Numbered from the stretch's first letter, positions 1-5,279 are shown. The stretch: 5,279 nt of DNA from Fimbriimonadales bacterium (GCA_026392145.1 JAPLCS010000437.1:1-5279), one strand, 5' to 3'. Numbers and translations are program-made. The notes: a model not told the origin generated them from the sequence alone.

Positions 1-1
1 A

Positions 2-187
2 GCACTAAACGCATTGCAATGGGTTGCAACAAGAGAAGGTCTGATTGTAGCGTTAGAAACAGCTCATGCTTTCGCTGTTCTTAAGAACAAGGATTTATTT
101 ACTCCCGGCACTCGTGTCGTAGTCAACATGAGTGGCAGAGGAGACAAAGATATGGTCAGCGTAGCTCAAATGCTTGATCTGAACTAA
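2..187 (+). CDS. trpB: Tryptophan synthase beta chain, C-terminal end (5' part outside window)
   Basis: This is the last 61 codons of the beta subunit of tryptophan synthase, the cytoplasmic PLP enzyme that condenses indole with L-serine to give L-tryptophan. Reading from base 2, the peptide contains REGLIVALETAHAF (residues 11-24 of the visible part) and then VVVNMSGRGDKDM (39-51). The SGRGDKD block is the C-terminal signature of TrpB; in the Salmonella enzyme its serine (Ser377) binds the pyridine nitrogen of PLP. The protein ends MLDLN with TAA at 185-187, the usual distance after the signature, so the C-terminus looks intact. No trpA or other trp gene follows. The next gene is on the opposite strand and its stop overlaps this one by four bases, so if trpB belongs to a trp operon it is the last gene of it here. 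Confidence 0.95.
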   Translation, partial: ALNALQWVATREGLIVALETAHAFAVLKNKDLFTPGTRVVVNMSGRGDKDMVSVAQMLDLN

Positions 188-1077
188 AATTGGAAAAGAT
201 TGTAATGATTCTGTAGCCATTCTCTGGCGACAACAGGTTCAGAAGGGCACTCACTGTCAATCAGTTGCCAATATTCGGTATGAACATTGCTTTCACAGCC
301 AGATTCCACTCGCTGGATACTCCCCAAAGATTCTACTTCCAACATATCATGGCGAGTATAAGCTTCAAAGTTGCATCCCATATCAGTGAAAGTAGATTGA
401 GGGTCAGTCTCCCAAATTTTGAGAAAGCTTTGTCCGGCGTTTGAGTAACTTGCTATCCCCTTTTCTAGGCAAATTCCAAACTTTGTTGGAGATTCAACGG
501 GTAATTGCCGTAACCTGATTACCTCTCTATGGATGGAATACCTTTCATCGGACAAATCCGTGTAACCCCAAAGAACAAGCGGAGAAACTGGTAGTAAATT
601 CTCTGATTGTGGTCGAATGGTATGCATCGGTACAGTCAGAAAACCACCAGGAGCCATTACTGTAACCGCCCAAGGAGCGTGATTAACTTCATGAATACCA
701 AAGTTAGTAAACCAATGATCTACTCGGATGGCATTCTGAATATCAAAGACAAATCTAATGGACTTTGAGACACCAAAGCAGTCAGGACCACTCGTCAATG
801 TAATACTAGATGCAGTCGCTTCGACTTTAACTGGTGAACTATCCGGTGTATATGTCCTCAACCTGTCCTCAGGTGCAAGCCACAATCTATGTCCACCAAA
901 GGAATGGTACAAACCATCTCTCAAGCCCATATGTTCGGCCTTCACAAAGAAATGGTTAAATCCATTGGGCCTGCCAAAAAACAAGACCCTAGGTCCTACT
1001 TCCGTGGTTACAATACATTGAATTCCAGCATGCTCGAACTGCAGACACTCAAAGTCAGCAAACCGAACTTGATTCAT
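184..1077 (-). CDS. DUF4380 / galactose-mutarotase-like protein
   Basis: A 297-residue protein with no signal peptide and no membrane segment, probably cytoplasmic. It resembles the DUF4380 family, whose members look like aldose-1-epimerase-type beta-sandwich proteins. Supporting blocks are TTEVGPRVLFFG (24-35), GGHRLWLAPED (61-71), VDHWFTNFG (119-127) followed by NHAPWAVTVMAPGG (132-145), and NFEAYTRHDMLEVESLG (236-252) leading to HTEYWQL (266-272). This order of GGHRLW, N-x-G, APWA-x-T-x-M-PGG and E-x-E blocks is what I associate with that family. The substrate is unknown, and a sugar-binding or epimerase role is inference from the fold only. I chose ATG at 1077, one base after the upstream TAA (1081-1079). 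There is no clear Shine-Dalgarno site, so translation is probably coupled to the upstream gene. A TTG at 1113 would add 12 residues overlapping the upstream gene, which is less likely. The TAG stop at 186-184 overlaps the trpB stop. Confidence 0.75.
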   Translation of the reverse strand: MNQVRFADFECLQFEHAGIQCIVTTEVGPRVLFFGRPNGFNHFFVKAEHMGLRDGLYHSFGGHRLWLAPEDRLRTYTPDSSPVKVEATASSITLTSGPDCFGVSKSIRFVFDIQNAIRVDHWFTNFGIHEVNHAPWAVTVMAPGGFLTVPMHTIRPQSENLLPVSPLVLWGYTDLSDERYSIHREVIRLRQLPVESPTKFGICLEKGIASYSNAGQSFLKIWETDPQSTFTDMGCNFEAYTRHDMLEVESLGSIQRVESGCESNVHTEYWQLIDSECPSEPVVAREWLQNHYNLFQF

Positions 1078-1078
1078 T

Positions 1079-3955
1079 TTATTTGAATCGCCACTGGTAA
1101 TTGAGGCGTCCAATCCAATCGGTTGTACCTACGAGCCTCTTGTCAACATTTTGCAACCATCCCTGGTTGCCTAAGGAAAGACTAAAGACTTGGTTTTTAG
1201 ACGCCTTTTGCTCAAAATTTAAGCCAAATCGGACGTATGAGTTTTGTCCAGTAGGGTTACTATTCTGCTCAACTCCATAGAATAAGTTCAGTGGGCTACC
1301 AGTGCCACTGAACATTGAAAGATTAAACCCTGCTGTTCGTCGTATCGCGTCCAAATTATCATCAATCATTTCGTCAAACTGACCACCGACCAATAGGTTC
1401 TTGTTGCCAGTAAAGTCAAGCCGCCAAATATTGCGTCTTTGAGCCAATGGCATGGTTCCCAAAATGATATTAGGGTTATAAGGTCCTTCAGGATTGGTTT
1501 GCATTTGATGCGAAAGAACTAGTCCTTTGGTTGGCTTCCAGTTCGCTTGAAAATCACGGATAGCAAACTCCTGATTGGTAGGCAATACTCGTTGCTTGTA
1601 GGCAAGGGTCATTGATAAAGGCGCTGTACCTTTTATGTCTGTTTTGAACCTAAAGGTGCGGTCAATAGCTCGACTTCCAATTTGATCAACTTGCCCCTTG
1701 TACTGGAATCCAATGCCATATTGTCCTACATTTGATTCGAATGAAGAAGAAACATCTTCTTTCAGCCATCTCGTGTTGTCCGAAGCCATCAACGTATTGA
1801 GACTAAACTTACAATCTTCTAAAAACACCAAGTGGAATGGTTTGGTTGATGACAAGCTAAAGTTCGAAAATGCCTGACTTCTTCCTATCTGATCATCCCA
1901 AGCATTCGAACCGTTTGCGTATCCAATTTGAGTACCGTTGACATTGGCGGTAGGAGTCGTATTCAAAGCCTGATTAGGATTGATTCTTCCTACGCCCTGA
2001 CCAAAAGCAAAACCTGTGTTTGTTGTTCCCGCATCCAAACCGTTCAGGTGTCGAGCATAACCGTAAGTCATTTTCACACCTTTTCCGAAGTCAACCCAAA
2101 ATCCATAGTCCCTTCGCGTCTCGTTTTTGGACGCATCTGTTCTATCGATGTTCGTATCTGTAAGACTCACACCAACGTTTTTACTTATCTGAGTTGAGAC
2201 GGTATGAGATTGCTGGTTTTCTTCGTTTCCATCACTGAAGGTTGTCTTGGACTGTTCAGTTCTAAGCGAAGTGTCCTTCGAAATCTTTGTTTCTAATGCG
2301 TAAACAGTCTTGTCTGAATTTGGTGAGGCTTTTGGTCCACCAAATGTTCTGGATTCACTCGCATAACTCAATGTTGATTTTCCAACTGTCTTGGACATTG
2401 AGAACCCCTCTACAGACGCAGCAAATAGCGTACTGTTTGGTGTCTTGTTCTCAACAGCTTGCTTGATGTAGCCAACACGAGTGGAAGAATCTAGCACCCA
2501 ATCTAGCAGTGCTGAATCACTATTCCTTGATTCTTTGGAAAATGCGTTATAGGCAGATGAGTCGGAGTATTCGACCTTGATATTCTTGTTTGGAGCAAGA
2601 CGCAAACGGTTGTCATTTTGACTGAACCCATTGAGCCCACCAAGAATCCCGCGTTCTGCATCTTCCATTTGACCGATAGCAGAAAATCCTTTATCAACTG
2701 AACGTCGGTTTACATCCACATCCAAAATTGTTGATCGGTATGCCAGTTTCGTCCGGCTAGATTCCTTGCCAGACATATCTGCATTCATCATCTGAACATC
2801 TACCGTCTTCCCTTTACCGAGATTCATTGCCAGAGAAGCATCTGTTCTACTGAGACCAATAACATTCCCCAACGCCTTTTGCTCAAAGGACATCAAATTG
2901 TTAAACTCTGAAAAGGTTTTAGCTACGTCCAACCGCCTCAAATTAAATTGGAGGTTCTTGGCTGCAACGCTGACGGTGTCAAGTGATGCTCCACCCTTTG
3001 ACCCAGTCAACTGAGTAGTGCTGATTTTATAATCCGTCTTGCCAGAATTAAACGTCGCTGCAGTATTGTTTCGATCGATGCCATTTGATCGAGCAAAACT
3101 GCTTCGATCGTTTGGATTTATCGTTGTTCCGGGACCATACATTTCAGCAATTTTTTTAATATTCCCGTCCATTTCTGGAGCCTGCATAGCATTGAAGCGA
3201 CTAAATTTTGAATCTGCAGATCGTGAACTCGTTTCAATATTCCAGGTTTTTCCTGCGATTCTGAGCTCGTTACCCTGAAACGAGCCATCAGTAGCCACGA
3301 TCTTGCTCTGACCAAAACTAAGGTTCAAATCTTTCCCAATAATTCCCTTGGTTAGGTTCATGGTTTGACGCTTGATTCCAGCTTCGAGACCAAAGACACC
3401 TCGATCAACTTCGAACCGGCTGAATCCTTTATCAACATCTGAAGACGCAATTTCAAAGCCTATTTTCTTGGTATCAATGGCAATCTTTGACTGCTTAATT
3501 GCCAAATCTCTTTCGACGTCTTCAATTCTTGTGTTGCTGAATGCAAGACTGCCGAACTTGGCTTTCAAGGCACCGACATCTTCAGTCCGCCTGATACCCT
3601 GAGACTGTTGAAGACGCTGCCAATCTCCTACCCCCAAGTCTTGAAACCTGCGGAAGCCTCTTTCAACGGATTCTTCTTTTCGAGTAAAGGCGAAGGTACC
3701 CAACCCAACTGAGTAACTTGCAGTGTCAATTCCTTTACCTTCATCAGTTACAGACTTCTGAGATGCACCAAAACTCAACGCACCAAACTTGAGTCCATCA
3801 AGACCCATTCCCTGGCGCTTCAAACCTCGCTCCCTCATCAATGCGCCAATTCTGTCATCGGCAAACCCAGCTTCTTTTGCAGAATTGAACGCAGTAAAAC
3901 CTTTGCTAACATCCTGATAGTCAAAGTTCAAAGAACCTGTCTTACCAATTCCCAT
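1079..3955 (-). CDS. Repeat-containing outer-membrane beta-barrel protein (probably the 3' part of a frameshifted gene)
   Basis: A 958-residue frame from ATG 3955 to TAA 1081-1079. Residues 9 to about 506 hold six degenerate repeats, each with an alternating strand, a [DS]-V-x-[KR]-G-F-x-x-F core and a helical stretch ending near G-[LI]-x-R. Residues from about 520 to 958 are typical barrel sequence: alternating hydrophobic and polar strands with Gly/Asn/Ser/Thr-rich turns, for example YGIGFQYKG (746-754) and YVRFGLNF (907-914). The end, LNYQWRFK, alternates L, Y, W, F like a BAM beta-signal, with one extra Lys. The frame as written lacks a signal peptide and a visible ribosome site, although a barrel must be exported. 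The same frame is open for 43 more codons upstream (to 4084) with barrel-like residues such as SGTRTQESVQGGLQYN. It therefore most likely continues the signal-peptide frame at 3970-4551. No named family recognised; a surface or transport role is inference. It appears translationally coupled to the DUF4380-like gene downstream. Confidence 0.8.
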   Translation of the reverse strand: MGIGKTGSLNFDYQDVSKGFTAFNSAKEAGFADDRIGALMRERGLKRQGMGLDGLKFGALSFGASQKSVTDEGKGIDTASYSVGLGTFAFTRKEESVERGFRRFQDLGVGDWQRLQQSQGIRRTEDVGALKAKFGSLAFSNTRIEDVERDLAIKQSKIAIDTKKIGFEIASSDVDKGFSRFEVDRGVFGLEAGIKRQTMNLTKGIIGKDLNLSFGQSKIVATDGSFQGNELRIAGKTWNIETSSRSADSKFSRFNAMQAPEMDGNIKKIAEMYGPGTTINPNDRSSFARSNGIDRNNTAATFNSGKTDYKISTTQLTGSKGGASLDTVSVAAKNLQFNLRRLDVAKTFSEFNNLMSFEQKALGNVIGLSRTDASLAMNLGKGKTVDVQMMNADMSGKESSRTKLAYRSTILDVDVNRRSVDKGFSAIGQMEDAERGILGGLNGFSQNDNRLRLAPNKNIKVEYSDSSAYNAFSKESRNSDSALLDWVLDSSTRVGYIKQAVENKTPNSTLFAASVEGFSMSKTVGKSTLSYASESRTFGGPKASPNSDKTVYALETKISKDTSLRTEQSKTTFSDGNEENQQSHTVSTQISKNVGVSLTDTNIDRTDASKNETRRDYGFWVDFGKGVKMTYGYARHLNGLDAGTTNTGFAFGQGVGRINPNQALNTTPTANVNGTQIGYANGSNAWDDQIGRSQAFSNFSLSSTKPFHLVFLEDCKFSLNTLMASDNTRWLKEDVSSSFESNVGQYGIGFQYKGQVDQIGSRAIDRTFRFKTDIKGTAPLSMTLAYKQRVLPTNQEFAIRDFQANWKPTKGLVLSHQMQTNPEGPYNPNIILGTMPLAQRRNIWRLDFTGNKNLLVGGQFDEMIDDNLDAIRRTAGFNLSMFSGTGSPLNLFYGVEQNSNPTGQNSYVRFGLNFEQKASKNQVFSLSLGNQGWLQNVDKRLVGTTDWIGRLNYQWRFK
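2438..3931 (-). repeat. Six degenerate protein repeats of about 73-97 residues
   Basis: Repeat cores lie at residues 15-23 (DVSKGFTAF), 96-104 (SVERGFRRF), 173-181 (DVDKGFSRF), 246-254 (SADSKFSRF), 343-351 (DVAKTFSEF) and 419-427 (SVDKGFSAI) of the 958-residue frame. The spacings are 81, 77, 73, 97 and 76. Each core is preceded by a short alternating strand (LNFDYQ, FAFTRKE, IGFEIAS, WNIETSS, LQFNLRR, LDVDVNR). In five of the six, a G-[LI]-x-R motif follows (residues 44, 120, 193, 292, 367); the last copy has GFSQ at 443. Another strand-like segment then follows. DNA identity between copies looks low, so this is an old protein-level repeat, not a recent tandem duplication. Confidence 0.75.
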
Positions 3956-3969
3956 TCTGAATGCTTGAA

Positions 3970-4087
3970 CTAAGAAACTTGATTCCCCAGTTTGACCGGA
4001 GGCTGTACCACCTTTGGCCTGCGAATTATATTGAAGACCGCCCTGTACACTTTCTTGTGTACGAGTACCTGAATTGTAAGCTCGTTA
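3970..4087 (-). other. Frameshift junction between the two halves of the outer-membrane gene
   Basis: Between these bases the minus strand is open in two frames. The frame coming from ATG 4551 runs on to TAG 3972-3970. The frame of the downstream barrel opens just after a TAA at 4087-4085 and has no ATG, GTG or TTG before 3955. Rejoining them needs one added base, or two removed, in or near this interval. The full span 4551-1079 is 3473 nt, remainder 2 on division by 3, which agrees. Amino-acid composition places the switch at the upstream edge, near 4085-4105. Whether it is a real mutation or a sequencing error cannot be told from one sequence. Confidence 0.65.
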
Positions 4088-4551
4088 AAATCTCTTAAAA
4101 AAAGAGATATCAATTGTAAAGTGGAACCGCTACCAAGAAGATTAAGTTTCAATGGAGGAAGTCCAGTAGCGGCTGAGCCTGAATCAATTTTAGCTTTCTC
4201 GTCATACCGGTATTGAACGTTTAAGCTATCAGATGGCTTGACCGACAAATTTAAGTAAATAACACCAACAAGACAATCCAACGTGTAGTCTTTGCCAGAC
4301 TTAAGTATTAATCCATTGAGAGAAACTGTCTCACTTCCTTGAACGACATTTCCAAATCGAAGCGGAACACCGGAAACAGCATTATTGAGGCGAATGATGT
4401 CTAGTGCTGGAGTGCCACCTAATTTAACAGCGGTGCGCTGAGGAGCGTCTGAAGGCTTAACGTTTGGAAGTTGCTGAGCAGATGAAACCCCTCCCGAAAC
4501 GAGCGGCAAAACTACCGCCACCCCCTTTAGCAATCCTTTGCAATTTTTCAT
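3970..4551 (-). CDS. Signal-peptide-bearing N-terminal part of the outer-membrane protein
   Basis: A 193-codon frame from ATG 4551 to TAG 3972-3970, preceded by a strong Shine-Dalgarno match. Residues 1-25 form a Sec signal peptide: Lys-rich start, hydrophobic core VAVVLPLVSG, then VSSA with likely cleavage before QQ. Residues 73-116 contain VSLNGLILKSGKDYTLD followed by LNVQYRYD, the 'L-x-x-G-x-DY-x-D ... Y-x-Y' pattern that precedes barrel or surface domains in many large envelope proteins. Up to about residue 148 (LPPLKLNLLGSGSTLQLI) the sequence fits a barrel protein. After that, from about residue 156, it becomes rich in Val, Arg and Lys (VLVHKKVYRAVFNIIRRPK), unlike the rest, while the minus-one frame over the same bases reads as barrel sequence. 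I infer that the tail is out-of-frame translation and that the true protein continues into 1079-3955. A separate short periplasmic protein is possible but less likely. Confidence 0.7.
   Translation of the reverse strand: MKNCKGLLKGVAVVLPLVSGGVSSAQQLPNVKPSDAPQRTAVKLGGTPALDIIRLNNAVSGVPLRFGNVVQGSETVSLNGLILKSGKDYTLDCLVGVIYLNLSVKPSDSLNVQYRYDEKAKIDSGSAATGLPPLKLNLLGSGSTLQLISLFLRDFNELTIQVLVHKKVYRAVFNIIRRPKVVQPPVKLGNQVS
4090..4108. repeat. Perfect 7-bp inverted repeat at the frameshift point
   Basis: ATCTCTT (4090-4096) and AAGAGAT (4102-4108) are exact reverse complements around a 5-base A loop (T on the coding minus strand). The loop is part of a seven-base homopolymer, 4097-4103. The hairpin sits inside coding sequence exactly where the two reading frames of the barrel gene part. 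Confidence 0.8.
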
Positions 4552-4753
4552 TAACTTTCCTCAAATCTACAGATTCACTTGAACTGAAAATCTATACGTC
4601 TATTTTAGTCCATTTTTCCTATAACGAGAGGCAAAACCTAGTGAATATCCGATATTTCCGGTAATACCGTGTTATTCGGTCAACAAATATGGAAATTTTC
4701 ACTGTGAAGGGGCATTCAAAGATTATTTTTGGGCCTAACATACGGGGAAATAG
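4552..4753. promoter_or_regulatory. Divergent intergenic region, probable promoters in both directions
   Basis: About 200 bases separate the minus-strand barrel locus from the plus-strand 57-codon gene, so both promoters should lie here. The best sigma70-like candidate for the plus strand is TTCACT (4698-4703), a 17-base spacer, then GATTAT (4721-4726), four of six matches in each box. For the minus strand the best I found is TTCACT (4645-4640), 16 bases, then TATAGG (4623-4618), equally weak. Three short perfect inverted repeats with one-base centres lie at 4644-4656, 4659-4669 and 4698-4708; the last overlaps the plus-strand -35 candidate. They could be operators, but that is only a guess. 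Confidence 0.35.
4556..4562 (-). promoter_or_regulatory. Shine-Dalgarno site GAGGAAA for the signal-peptide frame
   Basis: On the minus strand GAGGAAA ends four bases before ATG 4551, which puts the GAGG core seven bases from the start codon. It is the only strong ribosome-binding site in the minus-strand block. It fixes this start and suggests the locus is read from here. Confidence 0.75.
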
Positions 4754-4927
4754 ATGAAGCAAAACGGGGAAATCACACTTGTGCTCTCGCAAGAAGAGGC
4801 AACCGATCTGTTCTTCCGATGTCTTCAGAGCCCAGATGACGACAACCATCTATCCGAGCTTGTACTATCGAAACTTGCTCGAGCGATTGCTGCATCAGCG
4901 GATGATGAAATCAAAATGTCTGCTTGA
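4754..4927 (+). CDS. Small acidic protein of unknown function, 57 residues
   Basis: The frame ATG 4754 to TGA 4925-4927 encodes a 57-residue protein starting MKQNGEITLVLSQEEATDLF. A GGGGA ribosome-site candidate (4744-4748) lies five bases before the ATG. The protein starts with a short strand (EITLVLS), then an amphipathic helix opening with S-x-E-E-A (12-24), a short acidic loop SPDDDN (26-31), and a second helix from about 33 to 50 (LSELVLSKLARAIAAS). This strand-helix-helix plan, together with the soluble acidic composition, looks like a real small protein and not chance sequence. Frames overlapping it on either strand read as low-complexity or Cys/Phe-rich nonsense. I do not recognise a family; similar short proteins with an 'ITL-x-LS/T-x-EEA' start are in my memory of Fimbriimonadia-type genomes, but I cannot verify that. 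No cysteine pairs, metal site or signal peptide are visible. Confidence 0.65.
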   Translation: MKQNGEITLVLSQEEATDLFFRCLQSPDDDNHLSELVLSKLARAIAASADDEIKMSA

Positions 4928-4952
4928 TGATTTTGAATATTCATACTATTTC

Positions 4953-4989
4953 ACAAGTCATGTTATTCATTTTTTTGAACATAGCTTGT
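4953..4989. terminator. Stem-loop between convergent genes, possible terminator
   Basis: ACAAGT (4953-4958) and ATGTT (4960-4964) pair with AACAT (4978-4982) and GCTTGT (4984-4989), with one mismatch and one G-T pair, around a 13-base T-rich loop. It lies between the stops of the plus-strand small gene and the minus-strand transporter. There is no clean run of T directly after the stem on either strand, so it is not a textbook intrinsic terminator. Confidence 0.3.
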
Positions 4990-5279
4990 TTACTTATTAA
5001 ACTTTAACGGAAGCTCAACTTGTCTTTTGAAGACCAAGTAAAGCCCTGTTATCAGGACAATTAATCCAATACCCTGTACCGAATCAAGACGCTCGTTAAG
5101 AAAATAAGCGGCAAATCCTGTAGCTAATACAGGAACTAAAAATTGATGCATTGCCGCCGAACTAGCTTCCATTTCTTCAACCCCACGATAGTAGAAAACC
5201 ATCGCCACAACTCCTGAACCTAGACACACCTGGACAAAGTTAGCCCAATGACGAAATTCTAGTTCGTTCCAGTGCACGT
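4990..5279 (-). CDS. EamA/DMT-superfamily transporter, C-terminal part (start outside window)
   Basis: About 96 codons of the C-terminal EamA (drug/metabolite transporter) repeat of an inner-membrane permease, ending at TAA 4992-4990. The visible part has three hydrophobic segments: FVQVCLGSGVVAMVFYYRG, MHQFLVPVLATGFAAYFL and GIGLIVLITGLYLVF. The sequence PVLATGFAAYFLNERLDSVQGIGLIVLITG matches the family's closing pattern: a proline-containing helix, then a conserved [LN]-x-E between helices, then a glycine-rich last helix. The tail KRQVELPLKFNK is basic and ends in the cytoplasm, as usual for the family. The frame is open to the edge of the window, so the true start is outside; the GTG at 5277 is not a credible start. 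The substrate cannot be predicted from this piece. Confidence 0.85.
   Translation of the reverse strand, partial: VHWNELEFRHWANFVQVCLGSGVVAMVFYYRGVEEMEASSAAMHQFLVPVLATGFAAYFLNERLDSVQGIGLIVLITGLYLVFKRQVELPLKFNK

Noticed and set aside
758..1086. Two plus-strand open frames opposite the DUF4380-like gene.
   Set aside because: They lie wholly inside a well-supported minus-strand gene, have no ribosome sites, and read as composition-poor shadow sequence.
1078..1113. TTG at 1113 as the start of the DUF4380-like protein, adding 12 residues.
   Set aside because: There is no Shine-Dalgarno site at a useful distance, the extension overlaps the upstream coding sequence, and the ATG at 1077 sits one base after the upstream stop, ideal for coupling.
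1928..3602. Several short open frames on both strands within the repeat/barrel gene.
   Set aside because: They are antisense or out-of-frame to the long barrel frame, which shows internal repeats and barrel composition; their translations show no domain features.
4096..4102. A canonical -1 ribosomal slippery heptamer T TTT TTA on the minus strand, in frame, at the point where the barrel gene changes frame by -1.
   Set aside because: A -1 slip here would add only Lys-Arg-Phe and then meet TAA at 4087-4085, giving about 155 residues and not the fused barrel protein. The heptamer also overlaps the loop of the local hairpin instead of preceding a stimulatory structure. Programmed frameshifting at this site therefore cannot join the two frames.
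4619..4849. Minus-strand open frame of about 76 codons in the divergent gap.
   Set aside because: It overlaps the 57-codon plus-strand gene and the promoter gap, is rich in Cys, Phe and Arg with no plan, and has no ribosome site. The plus-strand 57-codon frame is more protein-like.
4934..4943. Ten-base perfect palindrome TGAATATTCA just after the small gene.
   Set aside because: It has no loop and is in AT-rich spacer, so it is weak as a hairpin; it may be chance, and nothing ties it to a known site.
4779..5000. Plus-strand open frame of about 73 codons overlapping the small gene in another frame and running into the transporter end.
   Set aside because: Its translation (many Tyr, His, Phe, Cys) crosses the AT-rich intergenic stem-loop and looks like chance sequence; the overlapping 57-codon frame has the ribosome-site candidate and better composition.
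1..5279. Search for tRNA/rRNA genes, CRISPR repeats, transposase genes and terminal inverted repeats.
   Set aside because: Nearly all bases are accounted for by coding frames, no regularly spaced short repeats were seen, and no transposase-like protein or target-site duplication was found.

Overview
The window reads as chromosomal DNA of a diderm (two-membrane) bacterium of moderate-to-low GC. It carries the end of a tryptophan-synthesis gene, a large outer-membrane beta-barrel locus and an inner-membrane transporter. The outer-membrane evidence is a Sec signal peptide, a barrel-like protein of alternating polar and hydrophobic strands, and a C-terminal beta-signal of alternating aromatics. 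The combination of a very long repeat-containing barrel protein, a DUF4380-like protein and a short 'ITLVLSQEEA'-type protein reminds me of Fimbriimonadia/Armatimonadota. That placement is an impression from style, not a demonstrated match.

Layout, left to right. Bases 2-187 (+) are the last 61 codons of trpB. Its stop overlaps by four bases the stop of a convergent minus-strand gene (184-1077), a DUF4380/galactose-mutarotase-like protein. That gene starts one base after the stop of a long minus-strand reading frame (1079-3955) encoding repeats plus an outer-membrane barrel. Upstream lies another minus-strand frame (3970-4551) with a good Shine-Dalgarno site, a signal peptide and a 'GKDYTLD' N-terminal domain. 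A promoter-bearing gap (4552-4753) follows, then a small plus-strand gene of 57 codons (4754-4927), a short stem-loop spacer, and the C-terminal part of a minus-strand EamA/DMT-type transporter (4990-5279) that runs off the window.

The main observation is that 3970-4551 and 1079-3955 look like one gene broken by a frameshift. The first part has the export signal but no barrel. The second has the barrel but no export signal. The second frame stays open 43 codons upstream of its first ATG, in barrel-like sequence, up to a TAA at 4087-4085. The joint span 4551-1079 is 3473 nt, two more than a multiple of three, as expected from one lost base or two gained bases. A perfect 7-bp inverted repeat sits exactly at the junction. 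The second main observation is a protein repeat, present six times in the barrel protein, with a [DS]-V-x-[KR]-G-F-x-x-F core and a G-[LI]-x-R motif 20-29 residues further on. I do not recognise it as a named domain.

The signal-peptide/barrel/DUF4380 block appears to be one minus-strand transcription unit starting in the 4552-4753 gap. The 57-codon gene is divergent from it. I see no RNA genes, insertion sequences or CRISPR arrays, and no gene-free stretch longer than 300 bases.
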